Positions 33,758-46,271 of a stretch of 64,000 nt of DNA are shown here, one piece after another. The position numbers and the translations under genes were made by a program. A model generated the notes under the pieces. That model did no database searches and was not told where the DNA came from. It saw only the letters and a program-made list of their open reading frames with translations. This stretch comes from Heloderma charlesbogerti. Its lineage: Eukaryota > Chordata > Lepidosauria > Squamata > Helodermatidae. The stretch covers positions 434,001 through 498,000 of the forward strand of contig JANEZZ010002758.1 in assembly GCA_026122225.1 (NCBI GenBank). The letters are read 5' to 3'. Within the stretch, counting starts at the first letter, position 1. Every line of letters begins with the position of its first letter.

Positions 33758-34984
33758 ATCACTCACGCACACATATACAAACAAATCCAGCAGCCTATGT
33801 ATATCCAAATATGGGAAAGGCCATCTGGTAAAGAAGGGTCTTCAGTGCCCCCTGAAAACTGATAGGAGATCACCTGGTGAAGGTGGGTGCCAGAGCAGAG
33901 AAGACTCTGGTTTACCATACATAGTTATAGTAAGAATTATTAAGATAGCATAAGTTTTGGTCACCCAACAAAAGCTATATATTAAATGCTATTACTGCTA
34001 CTGCTACACAGGGATTTTGCCTGCTTGGTCTATCAGGGGATGGGGGAGGAGTTCTATTTGCAGTTTCAAGCCATACTGGTGAATGAATCAAGGTTATAAA
34101 AATGACCATGAATAATATATGCACTCCGTGACCATTATCCGCCTATTTGAAAAAACAATCTTGCAGGCCAATTTGGACTTTATGATACATTTTAGCAGAA
34201 TCTGCTACATTTTTAACTAGGGAATGGTTCATTATAGTCAGAGCTCTGAAGTATTATTTTACAAGGAGAAATAGTAAGCAATTGCATATGCCTTACAAAC
34301 CCAAAATAAAATAGCAATAGGGAAGGAGAGAAAATCCATGCAAAATGTTCCTAGGGTACTTCTGGGGCAATCACCCTCATTCATGGAATTTTACAGAGGA
34401 AGAGCACCTAGATGATGCAATTTTCTATTTGTAACCCTCCTATATTTTCCCACTGCTTCTTCCACCGTTTTTATTTCCACAAAAAAATCAATTGAGGAGG
34501 GAAAGATGGAAAGCTGCACAATATGTTTTGATTGGTAGTACTAGAAGCCATCTGCCAGCAAGTACCCATAGTCACATTTGATTATTGAAGATTATTTCTA
34601 CAGAATAATTCCCAGACCTTACATCGTGTAACTTGAAAGTGAACCTGTGAATGAGAGAGGGCATTACTGTTCTCCAATTTACAAATGGGGATAATGAGGT
34701 TGTTTAGCCTTGGGCAAGTCACTCTCAATTAATCCATGGCTTAAGTTATTATAAGAAGCTTAAGATTTACCAGGACTGAGGGCCTATCTCATACAATAGC
34801 TTCAGCATATGCTAGCCACAGGAAATACCTGCACATGCTGGCTGCCAGCATGTTCATGTACCACCACACACAGGTATCAGCTTTTAGAGCAACACAGAAG
34901 GTGTCTGAGAGACACCACCACTGGTGGTGTGGTAGAAGCTGGTAGAAATAAAAGTTTAAGGGTGCAAACCTATGCATGTTTAGA
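33758..34984. other. intron 3, mostly unrecognised
   Basis: The stretch at 33820-33910 (AAGAAGGGTCTTCAGTGCCC) may be an L2-like 3' UTR remnant. The rest is AT-rich intron. Confidence 0.4.
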
Positions 34985-35053
34985 CAGAAGAAAGTCCTAC
35001 AACTCCCAGCATAGCTGGCTGGGGAATGATGGGAGTTGTAGGACTTTCTTCTG
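34985..35053. mobile_element. 24-nt-arm perfect hairpin, fold-back element
   Basis: Positions 34985-35008 and 35030-35053 are exact reverse complements. Similarity continues outward with mismatches (ATGCATGTTTAGACAG / CAGGCAGAAG..GTGCATGTTCAGGC). The centre, GCATAGCTGGCTGGGGAATG, resembles the GGGAGTTGTAGTCC fold-back family, and the outside resembles a CAATCCTATGCATGTTTA-type MITE. Confidence 0.85.
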
Positions 35054-37682
35054 CCTGAACATGCACAGAATTGCGCTCTAAAATGCTTTCCCCTCAGCTA
35101 CCCCCAATGGTTGTGAAAATACAATCCCAAATCTAACCCATTAACTACTGAACTACACAGGCTCTCTGATCAGAGTGTTAAATATCGTTATCTGTCCTGA
35201 GCCTTTGAGGGATAGGTTGAGTTCAATTCCTAAAATCAAAAAATACCATCACAGTTGCAAAATCTAATATGGGCTTCTGGATTGCTCCGAAATGCACCGA
35301 CCCACTTCGTGCCACCTCAGCCTCACCTCGGAAGCAGCCTGAAGCACCCCGCTTCGGCTCGGAGTTCAGGCTTCCGGCCAAAGCAGTGCACAGTCCTAAA
35401 TATCACCCATCCTTCCCTCCACAAACTTTGGTGCTCCCTTAGGGGCCTCTAATTCACAAACATTCATCTCTTTCCCTCCTCTAGAGTACTGCCTAAGTTT
35501 ATAGGGATGTATACTAGATGAGTTGGGGGAGCAGAGAGTGTTCAAATCTGCAAAAACTTGTGTAAAGGAGGTTAAGCCATCTTTGGCAGTTACATTTCAG
35601 ACATCATTCCATGGCAAGAGGAAAGGGCATCTCTGGGGGAATGTTTCTCCAAGGTGGGGGCTGCAGAATTGCAGATGCTCAGGCTGGGAAGGGGATGCCC
35701 CCTTTAGCACTCACAGTTGGGTTGGTTATCAATGAGAAAAGGATGGATTTTCCTATTCCCACAGGGCCAAACAGACATTACTTTAGATGTGTGTCGGGCA
35801 GCTATGTCTTCTTTTCATTTTTACTCTAGAGTAGGCACATGGAAAAAAGGCATAGCTGCTAGACAGAACATTTAACATTATGTCTGCTTTGGCCCTGTGT
35901 GAAACAGAACAAGGATCGGACTCCATGTTTAGAAAGAAGCCCTTCATGAAATGGAATTTCAAATAACTGCTGTGGGAACATAATGGCTGCACACTCTTTT
36001 TCCTTCTACCACTCTTTATCAGTGTGAATGACAATGACAGGTTGGTAAAAGGGCACTAGGGAGTAGCTAGCCTACATTAGGTAAGCTGAGGCTTAGGGTG
36101 AACAAATGTTTTTTTAAAAAAAGGAAGACATTTTAGTAGTTGTCTCGTAATTCCGCCTTCTTCCCCACAAATTTCACTTGCTTTGCTTAGCTCACAAAGT
36201 TTGCTTTACCGTTACCCCTCTTCAGACCTGTTTTCTTCCCAGAATTTATTCTGAGAATTAAGGAAACAGTAAGGGGGCAGTGGGTGATGAGGAAAGACAG
36301 AGGATGATTTAGCCCACCACATAATTTTCTTAAGAGTCACACTCCACAGATCAAAGTATCTCAAACGGGAGACTAAGCAATTGTTCAGATTCAGCCAAGG
36401 GAAAGGGGGAGAGCTTAACTCCTCCAGTACTGACTGCACAAAAGGCTAACCAGCAACTTGGGCCTCTGTTATTTTCTTTATGCAGCATGCAAAATTGGGA
36501 ACGAAGGAGACCGTCCAGAATGGGAACGAAGGAGACCGTCCAGAAACAATAAAGCAGAGCCAGGACATTGTGATCTTAATGCGTCACTTTCTCTCCATAA
36601 GAACAGTCATCACCAACGAAAAAAAAGTCAAGCCTTTAGGAATAATCTATTTAAATCAGGCGTGTTAAAAAGAAATTTAGGAGGGCTCCACACGGAGAAA
36701 TCGGAGGAGTATGAGGGAAAAGTTAGTTGAGTCAGAGCCAATTCCCCCATTGGACTGATGAAGAATTGGTCCCTAATGGCAACCTTAAAGGCTGTGCCAA
36801 ACTCAAAGCTTGCCAGAGATTTCCTGACACATTTCCGCTGGGCTGTCCTTGACCATGCTGCTGACTGCCAGGATGCATTTTCAGCCGCAGTCAACCATTT
36901 TGTTAGCTCCAGGGAAGCAGTAAACCGAGTTCTAGTTGCTAGGCAACCACAGAGCCACTTCTCCTCAAGGAAAAGCAGAATCCCAGTAATGGAGAGGGGA
37001 TCATGACCACGTTGGGCTCCGGATAGAAGGAAATGAAGCCTGTAGGAGATGTGAACACTTGCAGGGAGGGAGCGGTTACCGTCATAGTTTATTTGAATCT
37101 GATTTTAAACGGCAATTTTGATAATGGTTTTTGTATTTCATTTTAATTTGGAAGGCACTTTGGGTATCTTCTTGTAAGATTGAAAGGAGGGGTAGAATTG
37201 TGCTAAATATAAATAAATAAATAAATAAATAAAGAGATACAGAGCAAGGTCCTACTCAAGGCACACACACAAATGTGCTGTTAGACTCCCTCAACGTCAC
37301 AATACTGAAATACAGAGATGATCTCTTGGTTCTGAAAAGGGGCTCTACTTGCCTAACATAGCAAAAACACCTCAAACTTTTTAATTCTTACAATCCATAC
37401 CAAAAACTATTCAGCCATCCTCCCACTGGCTATCTTGCCCTGTATCCATGCTCAAATTATAAGGGGGGGGGCTGCCCCTTAGTTTTTGTGCTGGCCCTCC
37501 AGCTACTATTTTTACAAAGCGATGGGGGACACAATTTGGTTAATGGTGGGGGGGGAGTCAAAGGATGGGGCTTATGGATTTCATTAACAGGCCCCTACCT
37601 CCCCTCCCATAATTCAAGCACTGTGCTGTTGTGTTGTGCTTTAATGCACTAGAGATCTGTAGACGCACACACAAAACCTCCT
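35054..37682. other. intron 3, no recognised gene
   Basis: A 26-bp tandem duplication (GGGAACGAAGGAGACCGTCC, about 36495-36545). An (AAATA)n run at about 37210-37230 follows a T-rich stretch, which looks like a LINE 3' tail. The open frames show no domain. Confidence 0.45.
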
Positions 37683-38237
37683 TGTCAGGGTGGAAACTGA
37701 GCCCATAGAGCCCCAGAGCAGTTCTGATTCTGAGGAAGAACAGCAATCCATGGGAGAGGAGCTCACTCATCTCTCACGAGCACAGCAGCTGGCAGAGATT
37801 CCTCCTGCCAGCATTCCTGGGAGAGATAGTGACCCCGGCAGCAAGACAGCGCTGGAGGGGGGCTTGCTGGACACTCGGCACAGAGACAGGGAGCGGTGAC
37901 AGATGGAGGGTGCCGAAAGGAGGGGCTCTGCTCGTCTGACGCTAAAACAACAGTCGCGTCCCAAAGACCCAAGGGTAAGAGGGAGGATCTCTCCATAGCC
38001 CATACGTTCAGAGTCTTCCCGCGCTTCTCCTTCAAACGGGGACCAACTGCCTTACCTGGAGCTTAGGCTACTCTGCTATCTACCCCAGTGCAGTTCCTTG
38101 CTTAGTCACTAGTGATTAGTATCTGTTAAGAGTCATTAAGTAATAAAGGAATAAAGCCTTGGAAAGAATCCTTGTCGTCTGTGTCTTGAGTTGGCTATTG
38201 GAGGGGACTGTAAGAGGCAGCTAGGGCACTCCTGACG
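37683..38237 (+). mobile_element. candidate solo LTR
   Basis: It starts TGTCAGG and ends CCTGACG (probably from CCTGACA), so the ends are inverse complements. Two AATAAA-type polyadenylation signals at 38142-38156 are followed by GTCTGTGTCTTGAG, the usual R/U5 arrangement. The flanking pentamers CTCCT and CTCAT differ by one base and may be the target duplication. The frame 37690-37899 (SSDSEEEQQS) is within the LTR. There is no internal retroelement coding sequence nearby. Confidence 0.55.
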
Positions 38238-39102
38238 CTCATTAGTTCAAATTAGTATGTACAGTTCATCTTCCTTCAGCTCCCTGGCCCATACTCTGCT
38301 AGTTTCCAAAGCTCCCTTGCCTGAACAAACTCTCTACGGATGAGGATTTTCCCCAACCTACAGGTACCTCATCTTTTCAACTCTTTACCTCTTAAAAGGA
38401 AAAGGAGCTCATTCAGAGAAAGGGTTAACCCTAAATATATTTCACACACACAAATATGCATATATATATATATATATATACACAATGAAGCTGCCAACCT
38501 GCACTTAATTACACATACTGAAGTCCCATTGAGTTCAGCAAGATTAATGCACACGTAAACCAAATACAGGGTCACCCCCCCCCCCAAGCAAGCATAAATA
38601 TATTCCTAAAATAAAATAGCAAGCCTTTTGATAGAAAACCTTGTGAATTCACGAATAATTCGGAGAGAATAAAAGCCTTGTGGTCAAGCAAGCAGAGGGC
38701 AATTCAAGAGTCAGGAATTTGATTTCAAACTTCCTCTCTGACCTTGGAGCCTAAATCTCTCTGTTGTTCTATTACTTTTCTTGAGAACTTCAGTGGCACA
38801 AAGAGAGGCTTCAAGGGTCCATTTATTAACGCATGCAAAGCATTATTAGAGCACAGATGGGTGCAGAGAGAAAGGGAAGGCAGTATTCCAAATAATTTCT
38901 CAAGGCATTATGGGAATCCCTCTACGGGTTGCAAGCTTATAATGGGAACTTAATTTTTTTTTAAAAGATTAAAAGAGGCCTCTTTCCCAGTAGTTAAAGA
39001 AATTATATTTAATCTGTGTAAAAGAAAATTCAAAACACAAAAAAAACATGCATGCACCTGGGTTAGTCACAAGAAGGTTGTGAAAATGGCTCTTTACAAT
39101 AC
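38238..39102. other. intron 3, unrecognised, with (TA)n
   Basis: A (TA)n microsatellite at about 38459-38481 and a C-run at 38575-38584. No gene. Confidence 0.6.
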
Positions 39103-39163
39103 CTAAAAATAGCTTGGTGTTTCTCCTTTTTGGTAAAGCTCCACCAGATGCCCCTGTTACCTT
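39103..39163 (-). CDS. USP13: USP13 exon 3: basic linker micro-exon
   Basis: A 61-nt minus-strand exon with acceptor TTTCTTTCTTTCCAG ending at 39164 and donor GTATTG starting at 39102. It is phase 0 in and phase 1 out. It encodes KVTGASGGALPKRRNTKLFL plus the first base of Asp. It matches the USP13 linker between the two zinc-finger regions, including the basic PKRRN cluster. It is too short for an ORF search and was found by walking from the flanking exons. The frame joins exactly to exon 2 (HMKE|K) and exon 4 (G|AT). Confidence 0.94.
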
Positions 39164-42100
39164 CTGGAAAGAAAGAAAAAGGGGAGAGATAAAAAAGAAG
39201 CAGCAGCAGAAGAAAGGTTACTAGCTCATGACACTACAAGAAAAAATTGCTCTCACATGCTCAGAAAAAATAAGGGACCAACACAGAATTAGCCTGGGTA
39301 TGGATACTCTGCTTTAAAATGTGTGCTGTTATACCCAGTGTGTGGATCTGAAACTGGATTCTATCCCACCTTCCAAGGCTATTGTAAAGGCAACTTTAAA
39401 GTGTTAATAATATCATAATTAATCCTACTTGACAGTACAGCCAAGGATATTTTCAATGGTGTGTAGACGCAAGGGAGTTTGGGGCTTTAACACATAGTTA
39501 GAAGAGGAAATTTCAACAGCTGCAGGATCTCATCCAAATAAGCTGCACCTGCTAACATTCTCTCTTCTTCCCACCTGTTCTTAGAAGTACCAGAGCCTTT
39601 TTCTCCTTTGCATCTAATCACTCTAGATATCAGAAAAGGCTGATGCAATTAGCACCAGACCTTGGATTGAGCTGTTGACTAGAGTGTTCATTTCAGGGAA
39701 ATCACAGAGCATATCTATACTATAAACCAGCCTTCCCCCACCTGGTGCTTCTATAGTAGCTAGGAATGATGGGAGTTGCAGTCAACACATCTGGAGGGCA
39801 CCAGGTTGGGGAGGGCTCCCATAGACTTTGTAACTGGTTTAATAGTTAATTCGCTCTTCCCAAGAAAACACAGTAAGTATAGTTCTCTTAGTTGGGCTAA
39901 AGATCTCTAACAGATAAAACTTAGTACTCTCACCAAACTATATACTGTGAGGGAAATCTATGACAGATGAACTGGTATAAAAAATGTATATTTGTAGTGT
40001 TGACATGACCAACATCTCTTGAAGCATAAGTCATGGATGCCAATCCTCCAATACAGTGACTCTCGCAGGGCATCACACTTTTGTTGTCAGAAACCCAAGT
40101 GTTTTGTTACAATCCTTCCAAAAGCTCAGGAGGGCTGCAGTCTAAACCTTCTAGCAAACCTGCATTGATAGACATGATGGCAACTGGCACATTTTCAAAA
40201 GAAAGATATCCACACAAAACCACCAATAACAAAACTGTAGTGTACAATGTTTGGCATTGAAAGATGCTCCCCACCTTTAACAACTAAGTCACATGTGTGT
40301 CTCTGCAACGCTACACAGCTATCATATATAGGTATTCAAAGAAGTGAAGTTCTATTTGAGGTTAGCTCTGCACCTTGTGATTAAGCAAAAGCACTTGAAC
40401 AGTTACTCAAAAACAATACATGCACATGTATATGCAAGTCATGGGGAGAAAAAATACAAAAATCCAAACTAAGAGGCAAGCCCCTAAAACCCTGTTCAGG
40501 CATTCTATACCTGAATAGGGCAAACACGCAACAAGAAGAGGACTCCATCCCCAACCTTATCCTTCATTGAATCCACTGCCCTCTATTTGTGGAGGGCAAC
40601 TGTCTGAAGAGGATGCTCTCCATGCAAGTCAGAATACTGGAAAATGAACTGACACTTTTTAGTAATACATAATACTCAAAAGGGTCATAGTCTGGGGTAT
40701 AAGATTCACACCTTTTGCCAACTAGGGCCCAAGGGCTCAAACTGACCAGAAAAGTTCCAGAATATACTGAAATAATTTGAGGGAGAAATCACTGAAAAGA
40801 TGCAAAACAGACAGTGGGAAATCTGTAAATCCTGCATGAAAAAAAAATCTTTGTTTTTTTATTTCACTTATGGATAAAATTGAGGCTGAGATTTGGTCTG
40901 TCTTCTCCATATTATACACCAACATTTTTGTCATGAAGTCTGTTATCTAACACTGATTACTGATTGATCATCTCTCTATTCCTGGTGTAAACAATACTCC
41001 CCCTCACCATTATCTGTCAGCACAGTTCTTTGCAAATACAGGCATATTTAAATAAATGTGTCTTTTAAATCAGGTTTAAGTTATTTGGGGGGAGAAAGCT
41101 GCTCATTACTGACAGTCATCATGGGTAATAATTTTACAAGGGTCATAGGCTATCCCCCCCCCCCCACACACACACACTAGTTTAATCCCTCAAGATGGTA
41201 CTGACCACCTCATTGTTTTTACACAATTAAGGTGAAACCTACTCATTACCAAGTCACCATGACTAATAATTATACTATGATCATAGGCTTAAAAAAAAGC
41301 TACCCTGTTTAATCCCTCAGTATGCTCCTGACCACCTCATTTGAACAGACAATGCCACCTTCCATTTGTAACCCTCCAGTGTTTTCACACCACTTCTGTC
41401 TTTTTTCTTACCACAGAAAACCTGTTGAGAAGGGAAAAAAAGACAGAATAGTTGCACCATATCTTTTTCTTAGGAGCCCTCCGCCTGGAAGCACTCTAAA
41501 CCGAGGCTTTCTTTATCAAGATACTGGGGTTTCCTGTTGTAATTCTACCCTGACACAGCAACTCCAAAAAAGGAATTCCAGCTACACATACCTCAGCAAC
41601 TCTCCTGAGTTATTCCCAAGTTATTGTGTTTTGTGATGGAACACTGTTGCTGGAAGTAACTTCCCTTCCATTCTTTTCAGAGTCACTTTTCCCACGATAA
41701 AAAGGGGGGGGTCAAGTGCCCCCATTTATTTCTGACTCGCCTTCAACCTCCAATTTACATCTTGAACATGCAAACGAACAAATTGGGGCTGCTTGCATCA
41801 CGCATAGGGCTAAATTGGGGCTGGGACATGTGCAAGCATGTACGTCCCAGCCCCAGGTGTCCTGCACGACCAACTAGCTCAGAGACTTTTGCGCATTGAG
41901 TGCCAACAACATCTTTTCACTCTCAATTGAAGAGGGGGGGGACGCATGTATTCAAACATGTTGCTCAAGAGTCTCCATCCATCACAGCTCCCATGTGCTT
42001 ATCTTTAGCCTGTTTGCATAAAGATGGCTCCCTTCTAAAATGGCAGAATAGATGTTGCCACAACACTATAGTAACGCAAGGATACATCATTTCTGCAAAG

Positions 42101-43033
42101 TATGAAGTGACCCTCAAAATCTGACACAGGTTCAGTAGTAGATGTTACCACAGGACAACTGACTGCATAAACAAACACTCCATATAGACTGACAATTGGC
42201 ATACTAGTTACAGAGAACAAGGCATACAAGGAAGGCAAAAGGCCATGTGGATCAACTTCTGTTAGGGCAGGAATATGCAATGTTTCAAGTTACATAAACT
42301 CATTGTAAGGCAGGCTGGGATCCCAGTAAAAGTTTAGCTAGACAGAGAGCAAAGGCAATAACAGACGCATTTTTTTTTCATTAATTCAAATAGATGATGG
42401 TCTAGTCACAAAACCATAAGTAAATTAAAAACAAGGATCTGTTATTCCACACAAATTTGTTCAATGGAGATCTTCATTTATGGCCCACTGTACTTTTTTG
42501 TAGTGGCTCACAAAACCAAGATTAAGCACAATTGTGAAAAGTAAGCAATTTATATACATCTGATAAATCCGTGTTATTTATTTCAAATGGTGGTAGAGAG
42601 CAAGAATCAGGGATCTACAGCATGCAAACAGCTCTGTTCATGTAACCTACTGGGTAGCAGAGAAGAACACGAATCATAACAGTTGAACCAACTTTAATCT
42701 AACATCATTGGGACAGTAGTTACATGACTCTCCATTGTCAGAGAGGGCTGGAGAGTGTACATATTCTTGGTAGTTCCTGCTGACATGTTAACAGTCCCCA
42801 ACCTAAGCCTATTGGTACATATCTTTGCAACCTGCTGGAAAGATTTCCATGAAACAAGAAAAGCTAGTGCCAAAACCCTAAAGCAGCACTGTAAATATTT
42901 ACTTGTGGGATTGGTTGCCCAACTCCTGCTCTGCATGCCAGCTCTGCTGCTCTTCTCCTCCCAACCTATTCCCCCCCACCTACCCCCCCCCCACACACAC
43001 ATACTAATTTCTACCCTCTGCCAGAACACTCAT
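39164..43033. other. intron 2, mostly unrecognised
   Basis: The fold-back repeat lies at 39727-39815. C-runs occur at 41154-41165 and near 42985. Otherwise AT-rich intron without recognisable element or gene. Confidence 0.5.
39727..39815. repeat. fold-back dispersed repeat, partial
   Basis: CTTCCCCCACCTGGTGCTTC, GATGGGAGTTGCAGTCAACA and CATCTGGAGGGCACCAGGTT. Same family as 2188-2325. Confidence 0.65.
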
Positions 43034-43044
43034 AGGGTATCTCT

Positions 43045-46000
43045 TGTTGTTGTTGTTGTTGTTCAGTCATTCAGTCATGTCCGACTCTTCGTGACCCCAT
43101 GGACCATAGCACGCCAGGCCTTCCTCTCCTGCGCTCTCTCCCAGAGTGTGCTCAAGTTCATATTCATTGCATCCGTGATGCTATCTAGCCATCTCATCCT
43201 CTGTCGTCCCCTTCTCCTTTTGCCTTCAGTCTTTCCCAGCATCAGGGTCTTTTCCAGAGAGTTTTCTCTTCGCATTAGGTGGCCAAAATATTTGAGCTTC
43301 AGCTTCAGCATCTGTCCTTCCAATGAGCACTCAGGGTTGATTTCCTTTAGGATTGACTGATTTGACCTCCTTGAAGTCCAGTGGACTCGTAAGAGTCTTC
43401 TCCAGCACCACAGTTCGAAAGCATCAATTCTTCGGCGCTCAGCCTTCCTTATAGTCCAGCTCTCACAGCCATACATTACTACTGGGAAAACCACAGCTTT
43501 GATTAGATGGACCTTTGTTGGCAAGGTGATGTCTCTGCTTCTTACTATGCTTTGCCATAGCTTTCCTCCCAAGGAGCAAGCGTCTTTTAATTTCATGGCT
43601 ACAGTCACCATCTGCGGTGATCTTGGAGCCCAAGAAAGTAAAATCTGTCACTGCTTCCATTTCTTCCCCTTCTATATGCCAGGAAGTGATGGGGCCAGAT
43701 GCCATGATCTTAGTTTTTTTAATGTTGAGTTTCAAACCAGCTTTTGCACTCCACTTTCACCCTCAACAAGAGGCTCTTTAGATCCTCTTCGCTTTCTGCC
43801 ATTAGGGTGGTATCGTCTGCATATCGGAGGTTGTTGATAATTCTCCCAGCAATCTTAATTCCGACCTGTGATTCATCCAACCCAGCATTTCTCATGATGT
43901 ACTCTGCATATAAATTAAATAAGCAGGGTGACAATATGCAGCCTTGTCGTACTCCTTTCCCAATGTTGAACCACTCGGTTGTTCCATGTCTGGTTCTTAC
44001 TGTTGCTTCTTCACCCTCGTACAGGTTTCTCAGGAGACAGGTAAGGTGGTCTGGTACTCCCATCACTTTAAGAATTTGCCACATTTTGTTGTGATCCACA
44101 CATCAAAGGCTTTAGCGTAGTCAATGAAGCAGAAATAGACGTTTTTCTGGAATTCTCTTTCTTTCTCCATGATCCAGCGAATGTTGGCAATTTGATCTCT
44201 AGTTCCTCTGCCTCTTCGAAACCCAGCTTGTACTTCAGGTAGTTCTCAGTTCGCATACTGCTGAAGCCTAGCTTGTAGGATTTTGAGCATCACCTTGCTG
44301 GCATGTGAAATGAGCGCAATTGTTCGGTAGTTTGAACAATCTTTGGCGTTGCCCTTCTTTGGAATTGGAATGTAAACTGACCTTTTCCAGTCTTGCGGCC
44401 ATTGTTGAGTGTTCCAAATTTGTTGGCATATTGAATGCAGCACTTTAACAGAATCATCTTTTAGGATTTTAAATAGCTCAGCTGGAATACTGTCATCTCC
44501 GCTAGCTTTGTTGTTAGTAATGCTTCCTAAGGCCCACTTGACTTCACTCTCGAGGATGTCCGGCTCAAGTTCAGTGACCGCACTATCATGGCTATCAGGG
44601 ACGTTAAGATCTTTTCTGTGTAGTTCTTCTGTGTATTCTTGCCACCTCTTCTTAATCTCATCTGCTTCTGTTAGGTCCCTGCCTTCTTTGTCCTTTATGA
44701 TGCCTGTCTTTGCACAAAACGTTCCCTTGAGATCTCCGATTTTCTTGAAGTGATCTCTAGTCTTTCCCATTCTGTTGTTTTCCTCGATTTCTTTGCATTG
44801 TTCATTTAAGAAGGCCTTCTTGTCTCTCCTTGCTATTCTCTGGAACTCTGCATTCAGTTGCATATATCTTCCCCTTTCTCCCTTGCTTTTCACTTCCCTT
44901 CTTTCGTCAGCTACTTGTAAAGCCTCATCAGACAGCCACTTGGCTTTCTTGCATTTCTTTTTCTTTGGGATGGATTTTGTTGCTGCCTCCTGAACAATGT
45001 TACGGACCTCCGTCCATAGTTCCTCAGGCACTCTGTCTATCAGGTCTAATCCCTGAAATCTATTCGTCACCTCCACTGTATATTCATAAGGGATATGATT
45101 GAGGTCATACCTGAATGGTTTAGTGGTTTTCCCTACGTTCTTCAATTTAAGCTGAAATTTTGCAACAAGAAGCTCATGATCTGAGCCACAGTCAGCTCCA
45201 GGTCTTGTTTTTACTGACTGTATAGAGCTTCTCCATCTTTGGCTACAAAGTACATAATCAATCTGATTTCGATATTGACCATCTGGTGATGTCCATGTGT
45301 AGAGTCGCTTCTTGTGCTGTTGGAAAAGAGTGTTTGCTATGATCAGCGTGTTCTCTTGGCAAAACTCTATTAGCTTTTGTCCTGCTTCATTTTGTACACC
45401 AAGACCATGCCTGCCTGTTATCCCGGTGATTTCTTGACTTCCTACTTTAGCATCCCAATCCCCTATGATGAAGAGGACATCTTTTTTCGGTGTTAGTTCT
45501 AGAAGGTGTTGTAGGTCTTCATAGAATCGATCAACCTCAGCTTCTTCAGCATCAGTGGTTGGGGCATAGACTTGAATTACTGTGATGTTGAATGGTTTGC
45601 CTTGGATTCGTACTGAGATCATTCTATCGTTTTTAAGATTGTACCCCAGTACTGTTTTTCCCACCCTTTTGTTGACTATGAGTGCTACTCCATTTCTTCT
45701 AAGGGATTCTTGCCCACAGTAGTAGATATGATGGTCACCTGAATTAAATTCGCCCATGCCTGTCCATTTTAGTTCGCTGATTCGCAAGATGTCAATGTTC
45801 AATCTTGCCATCTCATGTCTGACCACCTCTAGCTTACCTTGATTCATTGATCTGACATTCCAGGTTCCTAAACAATATTGTTCTTTACAGCATCGGATTT
45901 TCTTTTCACCACCAGACACATCCACAGCTGAGTGTCCTTTCGGCTTTGGCCCAGCCGCTTCACTCTTTCTGGCGCTACTTGGAAATACCCTCTGCTCTTC

Positions 46001-46260
46001 CCCAGTAATATATTGGACACCTTCCGACCTGAGGGGCTCATCTTCCGGCGTCATATCTCTTAGCCTTCTGATACGTTCCATGGGGTTTTCTTGGCAAGAA
46101 TACTGGAGTGGGTTGCCATTTCCTTCTCCAGTGGACCACATTTTGTCAGAACTCTCTGCCATGACCTGTCTGTCTTGGGTGGCCCTGCACGGCATAGCTT
46201 ATGGCTTCACTGAGTTACGCAAGCCCCTTCGCCACAACAACGCAGCGATCCATGAAGGGG
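43045..46260 (-). mobile_element. near full-length BovB LINE (minus)
   Basis: 3,216 bp from the BovB 5' start (CCCCTTCATGGATC on minus, 46260) to its 3' tail (TTGTTGTTG on plus at 43045). It is flanked by an 11-bp duplication AGGGTATCTCT at 43034-43044 and 46261-46271. ORF2 is split into 44246-46195 (endonuclease and start of RT), 43719-44099 (RT with YADD), 43463-43735 and 43075-43611. Defects: an Arg codon turned into TGA at about 44243, a frameshift in the 44150 region, and a frameshift at about 43745 that is shared with the copy at 49 kb. It is complete in length but inactive. Confidence 0.95.
44246..46195 (-). pseudogene. BovB ORF2 N-terminal part: AP endonuclease and RT start
   Basis: A 649-residue uninterrupted frame, the longest in the window. 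The BovB-typical leader GEGNGNPLQYSCQENPMER is at residues 24-42. The AP-endonuclease domain is at about 106-345, with LGTWNVRSMN (Asn113), ELKW (Glu141), VYAPT (209-213), GDWDAKVG (245-252), QIDYVL (Asp313) and GSDHELL (337-343). Known of the fold: the GDxN asparagine is catalytic. Here it is Asp248, while the copy at 49 kb keeps Asn. The basic linker SIPKKKKCKKAKWL follows, then RT motif 1 YIPIPKKG from about 608. It ends at a TGA that replaces an Arg codon. Confidence 0.95.
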
Positions 46261-46271
46261 AGGGTATCTCT

